Origin: Escallonia rubra
Lineage: Eukaryota; Streptophyta; Magnoliopsida; Escalloniales; Escalloniaceae
DNA length: 64,000 bases
NCBI GenBank assembly: GCA_033065855.1
Contig: JAVXUO010002348.1
Span: forward strand, 124,001 to 188,000
Direction: 5' to 3'
Positions 47,463-60,100 of the stretch are shown here, piece after piece; position 1 is the first letter of the stretch; each line of letters opens with the position of its first letter. The notes under the pieces were generated by a model that saw nothing but the letters and a program-made list of their open reading frames with translations, was not told the origin of the DNA and did no database searches. A program made the position numbers and the translations under genes.

Positions 47463-47920
47463 AACTCTAAAGCCTATAATTTTCGTTTGGCAAGTACATG
47501 CATATGTGTCCACAAATTTTGTGATTTTAGCATCAATCAACATCAAATGTAGAGTCAAAATTAAATCATGTGAAAGAGCTACCATTTTGAAAATTGGATT
47601 TTTCGTTTTGGGGGGGTGTTCCTTTTAATGAAGTGCGTCAACGTGGACAACTGGTAAATGTAAGAACGTTCTATATTCAGGGTACTGTGCGTAAACGTGG
47701 TCTTACTGGACTGCGGACCAGGTTCATGCAGTCCCAGATTTCAGAACGATTTGATTGGCATAACTTTCCTATGTACAGCAATCAAAGTTCTGTGAATTGA
47801 GTGTCACAGCAGCATACCATTAACATATGAAGCGAGACCTCATTAAAAGGAAAAGACACACTTGCGGCCGCAGGTTTTATTGAATTCCGGGAACTGTACC
47901 GCGTTTACTTCCAATTCAAC

Positions 47921-48357
47921 AGGCAAACATCTGCTCGTGGCTTCGGGCTATTGGTATTGTGTCGTGTAATACATTTTTGTTCTTGTTTGACCACCAACGT
48001 TTAATAAGATCTTTCGAAAAGGAAGCGTGGTAGTTTGATCGATGCGCAAACCGAACAAAGTATATCCTTTATTATCCAACCAAAAAAGAGTGAAGAAAGA
48101 TCACGGAATACGCGAAAATTTGAACTCCAGTGCAACACAGGCAAATATCAGTTTGTGGCTTCGGGCTATTCAATGTATTGTGCCATGTAATACATTTTTG
48201 TGCTTGTTTGACCACCAACGATTAGTAAGATCATCCAGAAAGGAACGTGTTAGTTTGATTAACGCGCAAAACCGGACAAAATATATCCTTTGTTGTCCGA
48301 CCAAAAAGGAAAGAAATTAAAGAAAGACCACCCAATGCGTGAAAATTTCTAGTCCAG
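47921..48357. repeat. ~218-bp tandem duplication
   Basis: Two adjacent copies (47921-48138 and 48139-48357) share GTGGCTTCGGGCTATT, GTAATACATTTTTGT, TTGTTTGACCACCAACG and ATATATCCTTT-type words, roughly 80% alike by eye. Open frames here are not convincing as genes. Confidence 0.85.
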
Positions 48358-48646
48358 CTGAGGTCTTCATACTTGCATTTATGATTCTACTTCGTAATAC
48401 TTAGTTTGGATTTTGGTCTACTGTACCTAAAATGAGTTTCAAGGAAATGGTTTATGGAGTTGCAAGAACATGGCCGCTGTTGCGTCTGCGTGTTTCTGTG
48501 TGTGCGGGGTTGGGGGTGTAGAATATGAAAAACGTTACATTAATTATCGCTCTAGATTAGTAAAAAATATATATACTTCTTTTTACACCCTAATTTTCTT
48601 ATATTTGCCGCTTTTAGCTCTTCAAAAGGTTTTGTTTTGTTTCTTA

Positions 48647-48931
48647 GGGTGTGTTTGGATATGTAATTTTGAAATACTGGGCATTTCTAAATACGTTTTC
48701 GAAATTCATTACAAATTCTATCATTTTGAAATATCTTGTTTGGAAGAAAGGAAGCAAAAGGTTGTTAAAAAAGGTAAAAAAAAAATAGTTATTGTGGGTT
48801 TGTAACTGATCTTTTTGACAAATAACTAGTTCCTAGTTTTCTTATTTGGTTCGTTCCGCTTCGAAATTTCAAAAATTCGCTTGAACTAAAGTATTTGTTT
48901 TGTTTTTCAAATCCTATATCCAAACACACCC
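48647..48931. mobile_element. Tourist-like MITE, 285 bp
   Basis: TIR GGGTGTGTTTGGATAT is perfect at both ends for 16 bp and partly matches beyond. TTA is duplicated at 48644-48646 and 48932-48934, the PIF/Harbinger target. The related segment near 35930 lacks the insert, which confirms the boundaries. Confidence 0.92.
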
Positions 48932-49174
48932 TTAATGTATTTTGAAGCGAAGCGACAAGTAATGGTGTGGAAAAAGCATCACAGGTCGGAGTCCAAAGCT
49001 TGCCTTTCGCTGCAAAAATCTCTGAATGGTCTGGACCTTCAAAAAGAGGGACAAGCAGCTGGAATATGCTGGACCAGCATTTAGTTTTTCCTCTAGCAGC
49101 CCAACAGAGTGTTTTATGTCATGGACAAAGGCCATACACGGCCTTAGCCTATCCGATATCCTCTTGTATTCATG

Positions 49175-51050
49175 TTCCAATCACTTTCTTGGTTTTTGTT
49201 TTCATCCAGACATGAGCTTTGCTTGTTTTCCTTTTCCCCTCTTTCACATCTCTAAGCCTTAAAAGATATATTTCAATGCGATTTTCAATGCATGTATTAA
49301 CTATTTTTTCCCTTGTGTGGTACGTACATGTCGATCATATTCCATTCCATTTCTCATTTTTTGTGATGTTTGCATGCTTATATCATCTTTATGCTCATCA
49401 AGTACTCCACCAGGCAAGTCTTCCTCTTCTTCTTTATGTTCCCCATACTTGCATGTTAGATATCTGTCCATGTATTGTTTTCTGGAGTGTCTATTTTTTT
49501 CCTATCTTGGACCCATTGTTATGCTGGGCTTCATGATACAGCTATTGCTTTTTTTTTTTAAAAAAAAAAAAAAAAAGAACTAATGTTTTAAATCTCAAGC
49601 GAGTAGAGAAAGGCAGAGGCCACGAGGAATAATAATTGACAAACACTTTGGTTGTTGTTCTGGTTGTAGGAAGATAGCTATAACTTTTTATATAGCAACA
49701 ATTAAAGGTCGCTAAATGTTTTTAGTAACTTTTTCGCTTAAACTCACAACGACGACTCTTAGCAACACTATTTTCGCGTAATTAAATAAAAATCACTAAA
49801 ATTGTTTAACAACCATTATTATCTCCATATTAAAGTTGTAACTATCTTTTCACAACTCGAATATCAGCTAAATTTTCTCCATAATATTACTATAACGGAA
49901 TCGTGTCTGTTGTTTCCATTCCCCTCCTCAAAAGTGGCTACCAAATTGATCCTTTAATTTACTGACAAAAACAGTAGCTTACATGATCATATGGGCAGAC
50001 TTGTATACTAGCTAGTGGTTCGAGGTCTTTCATTTTCCTTTTTGTTTTTTTTTTCCATTTTCTGCCAAGGAAAAAGCACTCCAAATTAACACGGCAGTAA
50101 TAATTGTTTTAAAATAGCGTAAACTATGCGCGGGCATATATGTGTGCAAATGCCCTCCTACATTTAATTCGTTTTTAATCAAATTACATTTCAAAAATAG
50201 AAGCAAACACGCACGCTGCGTGCGTGCGTGTGTGTGGTGGGGTGGGGGGTGGAGATACCGTTGTTTGCTTGTGGCGTCTTTTTTCTTTTCTTTTTTAATG
50301 AACAGAATAAAATAGTTTTCAAATCTATGCAGTAGTAAAAAAACTGATATTGAAATAAAAGCAAATAGCCAGATGACAAACGAGAACAAGGTGATGCCCA
50401 GTGGTAATATGCTATGTTGCTAGATCACAAGCTCAATCGAGTCTCATACAGGGTGGAATTATTTGGGATAAATATCGATAAAGGCTATTGTAGATCGATG
50501 TGGCACACAATAAGTGATTCAGATCTTTGTTCCAAGATACATCTCACTATAAGTGATGCTGCTCTATATGGTACGAAGCTATTTCATTGGTGCTGTGCAA
50601 TTAAAAAGTGTAGTACTCTGTTGAAGGACCAGTAATTCGTGTGTATATATATATATATATATATGCTGAGAAAATTTCCTTGAATTTCTACGGAATTGAA
50701 TGAACTGAATCATATGCAGCGTATCTGAATCACTGATACGTACCGCAGGGACTGAGTATTTGAGAAAATAGAGGGAAAAAGTGACTGACATGCATGTAGT
50801 TATAATTGTTCTTATTAATTACTCCATATAAGATTTTTGAGTGTTTAATCAGAAGAAATGACATGCAGTTGTCTGCAGATAAACCAAACAGAATTGATTG
50901 CCCCCCACGTTCCCCACCTCAACTATTCATGCCAAAAAGAAAAAGGAAAAAGACCAGTCAAATCTCCAGATAAATTTGCATGGGAAAAATTTATAAAAAG
51001 TATTTTGGCAAAAACAAAAAGGGAAAAAAGTTATTTTTTTCTCTCTCCTC
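49175..51050. other. Upstream region of the bHLH gene
   Basis: Contains an adjoining T10/A16 run at about 49550-49576, a stretch at 49640-49880 with GCTATAAC/TAGCAACAATTAAAGGTCGC words like the MITE at 61980-62200, and AT repeats at 50645-50664. No gene is supported. Distal promoter elements cannot be assigned by eye. Confidence 0.4.
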
Positions 51051-51055
51051 ATGTT

Positions 51056-51063
51056 TATATATA
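51056..51063 (+). promoter_or_regulatory. TATA box of the bHLH gene
   Basis: TATATATA lies 140 bp upstream of the start codon in a pyrimidine-rich stretch, leaving a 5' leader of about 110 bp if transcription starts about 30 bp downstream. Confidence 0.55.
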
Positions 51064-51202
51064 CCTGACCTCTTAGATTGTCTCAGACCCACATTTTTTC
51101 CCTTGACTGCTACCTCTCCCTGCCTCCAAGCATCAACCAATCTCTCTTCTATCACTTTCTTTGAAGCCTTCCGATTTTTACAATTCCAAAGCACCCTTGA
51201 AA

Positions 51203-53321
51203 ATGGCAGCCTTTTCATACCAACACCACCCTTTTCTTCTTGAGTCAGTCTACTTGCCAAACCCTCACAGCAAGATGTCTGGCTTTTTGGAGGAACCAAA
51301 CAACACCACCACCTTTTTCCCTCAGTTTCAACAACCTGATCCTCTTCAGGGTACTTCTCCTATGGATGTTAGTGTTCGTCAAAGCAGTTGCCTTGAGCAT
51401 GGCACAAAAGTTGTTGTAAGCTACAATGAACCTTCTGTGACAAATAGCCCGGATTCTTCATCAGTGGTTCTTGATAAGATCGAGTGTGGTGAGCAAGTCA
51501 CCCAGAGGGTTATTCCCATGGACAAGAAGAGAATGCACAAAGATGGGTCTTCCCCAAACTCTGCTCAATCTAAGGTACAGAACTAAAAGTCACACACTTC
51601 TACATCTTGGGCACTTCCAACACTGGAATTCAGTCATGTAACTAATCTTCTTCCACAATTTCGGCCTTGTAACTGAAATTATAGACATGCCATATTTTGC
51701 TACCCATGCGCCTTCTATCACAAATTAAACTGATCAGCAGCCTTATACTCTGCTAAAACTTGCCATAGTTCTGGTGGTCTAATTAATCAGTTTTTTCAGT
51801 ATGTTTTGATCGTGTATAAGTGATGAATTGTTGTTTTTTTTTTGTTTTTGTGGCACGCACCTGATGGCTTATCTTATTAGGATACAAGAGAAGTGAAACC
51901 CAAGAAGCAAAGGAAATGCAATGGTACGGTGAAAGATGCTGAAGAGAAGAAAGCTGGAGCTTACAAGAAAGATGAGAAGAAAGCCACTGAAGAAGCTCCA
52001 ACAGGCTACATTCATGTCAGGGCAAGGAGGGGCCAAGCAACAGACAGCCACAGCCTCGCAGAGAGGGTAAGTACTATTCATTTCACTGATATAAGATTAA
52101 CTTCTTCAGGTTCCACTCTCTCCTTATCACATTTAAGACCAGGAAATTTCCAGTTGAATATACCAACACAACCCAAAACGATAACCAAAATTCATGTCAC
52201 TTCAATGAATAAGTTCTTATAAATTTTGTTTTTATGCGTTTCAGGTGAGGAGAGAGAAAATAAGTGAGAGGATGAAGTTCCTGCAAGCTCTTGTTCCCGG
52301 GTGTGACAAGGTGAAGCCCAGCACTTTTGTCTTCACTTTAGAAGTCTTTTTTTTTTTTTTGGTAAACAGCAATGCTTCTCACTTCCTTCAGTAGAAGTGC
52401 TTTTCTGACAATTTCATGTGTGATTGAAATATAGGTGACAGGGAAGGCCCTTATGTTGGATGAAATAATTAACTATGTCCAATCCCTACAGAATCAAGTA
52501 GAGGTAATAGTTTATTAACTGCTTGTATATACCTCCTTCATATCCCTGGTCGAAGGCAAATAGTTACCAAGAAAACTTACCTTTTCTTTTTTCAGTTCCT
52601 CTCCATGAAACTTGCTTCCGTAAATCCCATGTTCTATGACTTTGGACTGGACTTGGATTCGTTCATGGTTAAACCTGAGGTAAACTTCAGCAATCAGAAA
52701 ACTTTGAAAAGATATATAAAGTTGTTATTCTTTCATCCGCTACTCTTGGCTAGCGCTAGCGCATATGCAAAAATTGGTTCTAGCAAAAGCAATGCCACAT
52801 AAGCAACAATGTTGCGTGACTCTGTCAGCTACACGTTGCTTTGACAAAAGTTGTATTTACTTCGGCATTAGGTCTAGCCAATTTTTCGTTCGTAAATTTG
52901 ATGTGCGCTCTCTCTCTTCCGTGAATTTTCAGAGGCTCGGTAGCTTGGCATCGCCACTGCCAAATGTGCAACAGTGCAGCCCTAGTACAACCAACAACTT
53001 CTCCACAGCTAATAACTATCCGCTCCTGGACAGTCCAACTTCACTTCTATTTCAACAGGGGCAGATGCAAAATATACTCTCTCAGGTATACAATATCCAT
53101 TTGTAATAGGCCGTGGTAGACAAACATAACCACCTTAAACTATTCATACCATTACAAAAATACAAGGCTACTTGTATAAAACAAGTGAGACCTACATCTC
53201 TAACTTTGACAAAACACATCATTTTCAGAGTAATGGACAGCTCTTATGGGATGTGGATGGCCAAAGACAAAAGATTATCAGTCAGTCTGGATTCAACACC
53301 AACTTGTGTTCTTTCCATTAA
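51203..53321 (+). CDS. bHLH137: bHLH transcription factor, bHLH137-like (BEE/CIB-related group), seven exons
   Basis: Model: 51203-51574, 51881-52066, 52245-52310, 52435-52503, 52596-52679, 52933-53085, 53229-53321. Every junction has GT..AG and all are phase 0; the product is 340 residues. The N-terminus (MAAFSYQHHPFLLESVYLPN, KMSGFLEE) and C-terminus (WDVDGQRQKIISQSGFN.. ending LCSFH) fit what I recall of bHLH137. A lysine-rich acidic linker (KPKKQRK, KKDEKKATEEAP) leads into YIHVRARRGQATDSHSLAER, the conserved entry to the domain. The basic region has the His-Glu-Arg set (H in DSHSLAERVRREK) expected for G-box binding. Helix 1, loop and helix 2 run through EKISERMKFLQALVPGCDK and TGKALMLDEIINYVQSLQNQ, then VEFLSMKLA. 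It would bind E/G-box DNA as a dimer in the nucleus; relatives act in brassinosteroid- or light-controlled growth. The in-frame ATG at 51161 is less likely because similarity begins at MAAFSYQ. The gene looks intact. Confidence 0.93.
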
Positions 53322-54809
53322 TATAGCACCAACAGCTGCCTACAAACAATTTGGTAAGGACTCAAATCACTGTCTCACCTCACATTATATATGAATCACT
53401 AAGTATAAGGTACGTAGTGCTGATAAAATATGCATGCAAGATTAAATTTAACGACAACATCTTAAGCTGTTAAGCTACGATGTCATATATAGCTTATGCT
53501 TTATACCATTCTGTTCGGGAGATGAAATAAGAGTACAAAATACGAAAGTTGGAACGCATTTTAGGAAGACAAAGAAACAACAAATTTGGGTATTATTTAC
53601 CAAATATTCTTTAAAGTAACGAAATGGTTGCAACAATGTATATCATGCTACAAGCTACAAAATCCGAACAGTCAAATCTTTACTTTTTATCGCGATCTGT
53701 AGGATAAATTCTCAGCGACTGACTAATTTTTGTCATATTTTTGTTTTCTTTTCCATGAAACTGCCAGCTTGAAAGGAGATTTAACTGCAGCCAAGCTACC
53801 AAAGCTTTTTATTCCTCAGTATTGATTCCAAGGGAGGGTCGTTCATCACTTCAAAGCTCTGTGAATAAAGGGCGCAGTGCATGCAGCATAATTAATGGAT
53901 TAGAAGCACCCTGGATCCACCAAAAAAGACAAGTATAACCGACAAAATAAGGACCCAATCTTTTGCAGATCCCATTGTTCCTGTCCAAAGTTGACTCCAA
54001 AGGTCTCGTAGAGCACAAATTCCAATAGAGAGCTAAGGTAGCTTTGCATGTGGTGGTTAAAACTTAGGTATATAACCGAAAATAATGTAGAAATAGTAAC
54101 CATCTCTAGGAAACTATATCACTTCTATTCTTGTTGTCGTTGCAGTTGCTCTGTTATTACAGTTAATCTTACCGTCATATTTATTTGTCTCTTGTCACAA
54201 ACTTAATGGTAAGTAAAGGAGGAGGGGCTTTATTATTGTTGATGACATGACTACTTAGCCAGAGTGAATGATCCGTTGGTTGGATTCTCTATCGAAGGCA
54301 CGTACGGTGGAATCTTTCTGTGTGTATGTGAACTGTTGTGTGTGTGTGAGTGTGTGTAATGAAACATATGTGTATTGTCAGTGCAGATAGCAATGAAATA
54401 CCTAGACATTCGAATTACCACAGCCTGATTATCTTAGACCAATAGTCCTCCTCAATTGCAACAACTTTCCTGCAACTCCAGTATTAAAGGTGGGCAACAG
54501 TTATATATAGGTGGCTAAGATCATAAATAAAACTGTTGCGTGCTGCTCGGTTAATTCGACCTGGAACTGGAATATTATTTAACGCACTCTCGTTCAGTGG
54601 CACGCGTAAGAAGAAAAAGAGTAGAGGATAATTAGAGTTTTCTCTTGATAATCAAATATTTTCTAAGACAAATCCAGGCTTTTATTGCTATGATTTACCA
54701 ATTTAGAAGAAATTATCCCAAGGATAGGATAGATGCTTGTTCAATTATTTACATGTACTTGCAATAAGGAACTTTTTATACCACCGGATTCGACGTAGGG
54801 TGGATAAAG
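53322..54809. other. 3' UTR and downstream intergenic sequence
   Basis: The first few hundred bases after the bHLH stop are probably 3' UTR; I could not place a poly(A) site with confidence. A short GT-rich tract lies at 54338-54358. No further gene is supported. Confidence 0.4.
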
Positions 54810-54818
54810 AGATTTTTA

Positions 54819-55909
54819 GGAAAAATTGCGTAAAATACCCCTGTGGTTTGGGGTCGTTGCAAAAAAAACTCTTGTTGTTACAAAAATTACAAAAAGACAC
54901 CTGTGGTGTTCATTTTGTTGCGACCGTTAGAAAAATCGTCCAAATTAACGGAGCGTCATATTCACTTTCCTAAAAAAAGCGTTTGATATATTTTAATATA
55001 TTAAAAAGACAAAATTACCCTCCTTTTTTTTTTTCTCTCCCACCCAAGTCCCATTTTCTTCTCCAATCCAAGCAAACCCCAAACCTAGCCCCCAACCCTC
55101 CTAGCCCCCACCCCCACCCACCCCCATACATTACCACCACCGCCCATTTCGTGCGACGCCACCACCGGCTGCTTCCACCCACCGCGAACTCCGCGTCACC
55201 ATCCCTGCTTCACCCCTAACCTCTTGAATCACCGCTAACCCCGCCATAAACCCCAGCCACTTGCGCCGTAACCAAGCCCACCATCAACCCTAGCCAATTG
55301 TGCCGCCACCATGCCCAACGCTGCGCTATTAAAACCTAGATCTACGATTGAAACCTAGATCTACAATTAGGATTTGCTGATTCACAAACCATAAGCCTCG
55401 AGCTTCCAAAACCAAGACAATTAAAAAAAACCTAGATCTACAATTAGGGATTCGATCAAAGCCCCGTCAGGCATTGCCTCCGCCAACGCCATCATAGCAC
55501 GATTGAAACCCCAGATCGCAATTGAAACCCCTTGATTGCGGTTGAAAACCTAGATCGCAATGTTTCAAATTGCGGTGCGGTGCTGTGGAGACGTCGGGCT
55601 GTGGAGACATCGGGCATGTTCCGGTGAGGGGCTGGTGGAGACGTCGGGCTTGTTCCTGTGGTCGATGAAGGCCAGGCTCGAGCGGTGGCGCCGTGGCGGT
55701 GTGGCTGGGGTGGTGGTGCCGAGAATTCTGGTGTACAAACAATCTTAAGGTTTAAATACAAGGGTATTTTGGACAAATTTTTTGTTTCGTTACAGAAATC
55801 GTCTGTTGCAACACTTTTGCAATCACATGTGTGTTTTTGCAATTTTTGTAACAACGGGAGTCTTTTTGCAACTATCCCAAACCACAGGAGTATTTTGCGC
55901 AATTTTCCT
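54819..55909. mobile_element. Non-autonomous Mutator-like element (MULE), copy 2
   Basis: 1,091 bp with TIRs of about 110 bp that match those of 3155-4203 (GGAAAAATTGCGTAAAATAC at the left tip). A perfect 9-bp target duplication, AGATTTTTA, lies at 54810-54818 and 55910-55918. The interior is again C-rich in its left half and GGTGGC-rich in its right half, with shared CCTAGATCTACAATTAGG-type words, so both copies belong to one family. No transposase frame. Frames reading through the TIRs are artefacts. Confidence 0.93.
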
Positions 55910-55918
55910 AGATTTTTA

Positions 55919-56974
55919 TTATTCTAACTTATCCTTCATTCTTCTGCTTTTAGTAAGAGGGATTGGGATGGTTTAACTTCATTATCCTTCATTAATCCTT
56001 CAATCTTCTACTAAACCACAAACATCTATCTTCTAAATCTTGTTACATGCAGCACTTAATCCAAGATATGTCTCTGCTAACAAAATTTGAAGTTAAGCAC
56101 AAATGGTGAAACATCTAAAACGAAAAAAAGAAAGGACAAGCAAATTACCAAAGCTGTCGCATCTTAATACCAAAGTAAATTACTCTGGCACTATAAAAAA
56201 GTCATTCTTAAAGCCTAATATTCACCTATAAGAACTGATCACAATCCTTATAATCGACGTGAGAATTTAACACACTCGTCATCACGCGTAGCGTGCAATA
56301 CGAGATGATCCCGAGGTTTCGACAAGTAAAACGGACTCTCACGCATAGCGTAGATTGTGAGGTGGTGGCCTAAAGACCATGAAGTACGGGCAAGCTCGAG
56401 CTCTGGTCAAATTAAAGTCAAGTATCTAACTTAAAAAGGATTTTGAATAGCACCCCAGATATGAAAACTAATCTCAATTCTAATGCATAATCAATGTGAA
56501 ATTTGAACGATCTTAAAGTAACTTATTATTTTGCAAATGTTATACTTTTTTGTAGCCAGAGAACATATTGATTTTTTTTTTCCCGCATAGCTAAAGAACA
56601 TATTGATTGCATCCATGAATCATAATTGAACCTCTTATGTGATGATTATGCCTTAAGGACCAAATTGCACCTCGCCCGTTCTACCCATAACTACAAAGAA
56701 TCTAGATCCATGGTTTTCAGATCATTTTTCAGCTAATGATGGATTACTAACATTGAGATATGACCAATCATTTTGCCAAAAGGAAAAAGATTTGACAAAT
56801 CAATGACAAAGATGGCCCACCAAATTAATTCTAGTTCTTATAACCAAACACTTGAATGTGCCAATTCGCTTTAAAAATGGGACGTTGAAGCCCACGTCTT
56901 GAACCTGCTGTCGCTTCTCAACAAGGAAAACAAATAATTTGTCACACCGTTTTGGATGCCAACTTTTGAGATTC
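55919..56974. other. Intergenic, no gene seen
   Basis: A loose direct repeat of CACGCGTAGCGT/CACGCATAGCGT words lies at 56283-56345. Nothing else is recognisable. Confidence 0.4.
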
Positions 56975-57120
56975 AGATCCCTTGCTGTAACTCATGGTTA
57001 CAGCAGGGGTGTTGTACCAATTTCTGTGAGAGAGGGGGGAGAGAGAGAGGGAAGAGAGAGATCTCTCACAGAAATTGGTACAACACCCTACTGTAACCAT
57101 GGATTACAGCAGGAAATCCC
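56975..57120. repeat. Foldback element with ~50-bp arms and a GA-rich loop
   Basis: The left arm (about 56982-57034) contains GTTGTACCAATTTCTGTGAG. The right arm (about 57061-57113) is its inverted complement, and the arms differ at only a few places. The loop is 26 bp of G/A only. Inside each arm is a second small palindrome (TGTAA..CCATGGTTACAG). It may be a very short MITE; if transcribed it would form a long, nearly perfect hairpin RNA. Confidence 0.9.
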
Positions 57121-57122
57121 AA

Positions 57123-60100
57123 TCCCAACTTTAGATTGTTTCTTTTGGAATTCAATCGTGAATCCTCAATTTGTTTCTAAGGGTCCAATTGACTAATCCA
57201 TGATTCATGTCGACTTTGGACGATAGATCTTGAGTTTTAAGAGGAGTTGGCTTTAATTTCACCCCCCTGATGCGTCTTCATCGATTGATCTCATCGACTT
57301 TCACCGGTTTCGATACTTTTAAAAGGCTTACGTATCAATCGACTTTTTATGGGGTGATAATTTTATTTATTACTTTTAGTCGTATGACTATGTGGGTGTG
57401 ATTATGGACCATCCATTGAAATCTTTTCTTTAATGTTTTAGTACACAAGCAAATATCAAACCGTTAACGGTCACTTGTTCATCCTTTTCACAAAATGTAA
57501 TAGGTTTGAAAAGCAAGTGTAATTTCGATAGAAACGCTACGGTCTATCTCCCTAACGCTTCAAAAACTATAGCGAAATGAAGAATAGTTTTCCATCAAAT
57601 CATCCTTTCCTATAGTAATGCTAATAAGTCGAGTAAATTGGACCGTTGCATCATTTTTCCACTAAAATTTTCATCTTTGAGAGGAGCTTAAATCAAAGAT
57701 TGTTTCTCTATCTCACAACCAAAGAATGGTCTGGAGCTGGGAGTCGCTATTTCTTTTTCTCATGACAAGTCAGCATCCATAGATCTAATTATGGATGGTT
57801 CATGTTAAGGTGATGATTACTACATATAAAAGACAAATCTATTTAGACTTTTTTTTTGCTTATTTTCGGTAAATTACGGGTTGAAATTGCCTTACTTGGT
57901 ATGATACTATGCAGAGGCTTTCCTAACATATCTTTTCTTTTCTTTTCTTTTAATCATGATGCATGTCTGGTCAACCACCAAAATCTGGATGATATATTGC
58001 CATGCCAAGTTCTTCCCATAAATGGTCTCTTAGGTACCCTCCACCCGACACGCATGCACGTACTGTTGAACACCGGTAAGTATGACATACGTTATTAGAC
58101 TTATTTTCTACTGACTTAAGCTTTTAGAGTATATGATAACTAAACATGATGTCAAAGCTCTCTTTATGTAAAATATTGGCTTTGGCATCTCGCTTTCCCA
58201 TTTGGTCTCCTTTTGATAAAATTTTAGTTTAATTTGCAGTCATTTATTTGTTCGCTCGGTGGTGGTACATTTCTTGTTCATCTATGATATTTGCTTTGCA
58301 CATAAGGGGATGCTGAGCATGATATAAATAACTAAAATTAATATTTACAAGTTTAAGCTTCGAAATCAGATGATAACTTCACATGATAGGTCACGACCTA
58401 ATACGAAACGGTGGGAAAGGTTAACCTCATACATGTCATGGAGTGCATGAACATGAGAAATGAACTTATACGTGTATAGGTGTGCATATATATATATGGC
58501 TGGCCGACATACTTTGTAAGGTCCCTTTTCTATAAATCTGGCATGTCATTCAATGATTAAGACTCTTAAGCTTGATTTAAAACAAGTTTGTTCTTTGTAG
58601 GGAAGAGAGATGCATAAACAGAGATAGGGAGCCCGCCCTCCACCCCTCGAACCCCCAACCCCCGGGGGTGGGTGGAGGGTGGAGGTATGGAGTCTGAAAA
58701 TGAAATTAAGCCCCACATGTATCCCCTAAGAACAACTTAGATGCTTGTACACAATACCTAAACGGACATGTTTTTTAGGATTTAGGTGTAGGGAATTTAA
58801 TTTGACGGATGCCAAAAATAATTAGATCAATTGCTTTGGATCTTATGCATCATTATTGATCTCCTCAATCAAGTCAAGAACCAACTTATGCAGCTCCAAA
58901 GAGCTTTTCAGATGTAGATAGCTAATTAATCATCTAAACCTTCACGAGAACGGTAGGAAAATCCCTAAACCAAACTCTCTGATACCGTGCTAAAGTAGAG
59001 ATTGGAATATAACAAAATTATTTTCCTCTACTTCGTCAGACTTCACTGATGTCCTATATGTTAGGACATTATTTGTTCATGGAGCAAACTTCTTTCGATT
59101 CTCTGTTTAGAAACAAAGCAGTTGCTACGGTCGTAATTAATGTCCTAATACATATGTGACACCAAAATTTCAATAGCGACAAATTGTCATCTGATTTTCC
59201 AACTAGATTGGACAATAGTTTAACCTTCTATTTTGAAAAAATCGAAGCCTAGTGAAGTCGTATTATGTTTAACCATCATCAACCCTGTCATGCACCACTA
59301 TCCTAGAGATTGATGGTTCTCCCAGAGCATGAGATGCTACATGGATTTGGAAGGTAGACGCATTGTACAAAAGAAGAAAAGCCAAATTGTGGTATGGCCA
59401 TTGGTTGCCGACTAAAAAAACAAACAAACATATTCAGGTTTTGTGGCTCGAAGAGTATGTAAGTTTGTAATGGCTTCCTAGCAACGGGGTATGGCATAAG
59501 ATATGTGGTGTTTTGCTGTCTTTTTTCCCTTTTTTAACTTTCAGTTCAGTTGTCTTTTCCCACAATAGATGCTCATTTCCCTCTGGGGCGTCCCTACACG
59601 GCTATACCTATCATTACGCCTCCTCTTCATTTATGGTATAAATCCATGCAAAGTACAGTACAAGCTACTTTGAACCAGTAAATGTAGTGATGCCATCATG
59701 CAAGTTTCTCTTTCGGCAACTTCCATTCCTAGGAAACCATCTCGATCTAGTGCTAACTTCAGCATGATTTTAAACCTTTCGTTATCCTCGAACATATATT
59801 TTTAAGAACCAGTAATAATTTTAAAGGTATAGAAAGTGGTTGTCGCTTGTTAGCGTTCACCGTTGACCATATAAAAGAAAAAGAAAGGTACGTCTAGCTA
59901 AATACTTTTTTCTATGTGTGTTAATCAAAGTTTTCATTGTACTAGAAAATAGCGTACATTGACAAGAGCGTCGTTAATAGATTCGTTGGCTGTGGATATG
60001 GTATGTCCGGCTAGATACTTGGTGTCGAACTCATGAGCAAGTAAATTAAATAAAAGAAACGTCCGTGTAGATCATTATTAATGGGATCGGCCACATATGA

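Larger units (their letters stand above)
47690..49170. repeat. Segmental duplication, copy 2 (diverged)
   Basis: Collinear partner of 34290-36120: ACCAGGTTCATGCA at 47719, the CTTGTTTGACCACCAA blocks, GAATATGAAAAACGTTACAT at ~48522, then AATGGTCTGGACCTTCAAAA at 49023 through to TAGCCTATCCGATATCC. It carries its own tandem duplication and a Tourist-like insertion absent from copy 1. Its right end is about 2 kb upstream of the bHLH gene. Confidence 0.75.

Noticed and set aside
48042-48320. 92-residue frame
   Set aside because: Sits across the 218-bp tandem duplication in a non-coding duplicated segment.
54737-54973. 78-residue frame crossing the left end of MULE copy 2
   Set aside because: Mostly the translated TIR; an equivalent shadow exists in copy 1.
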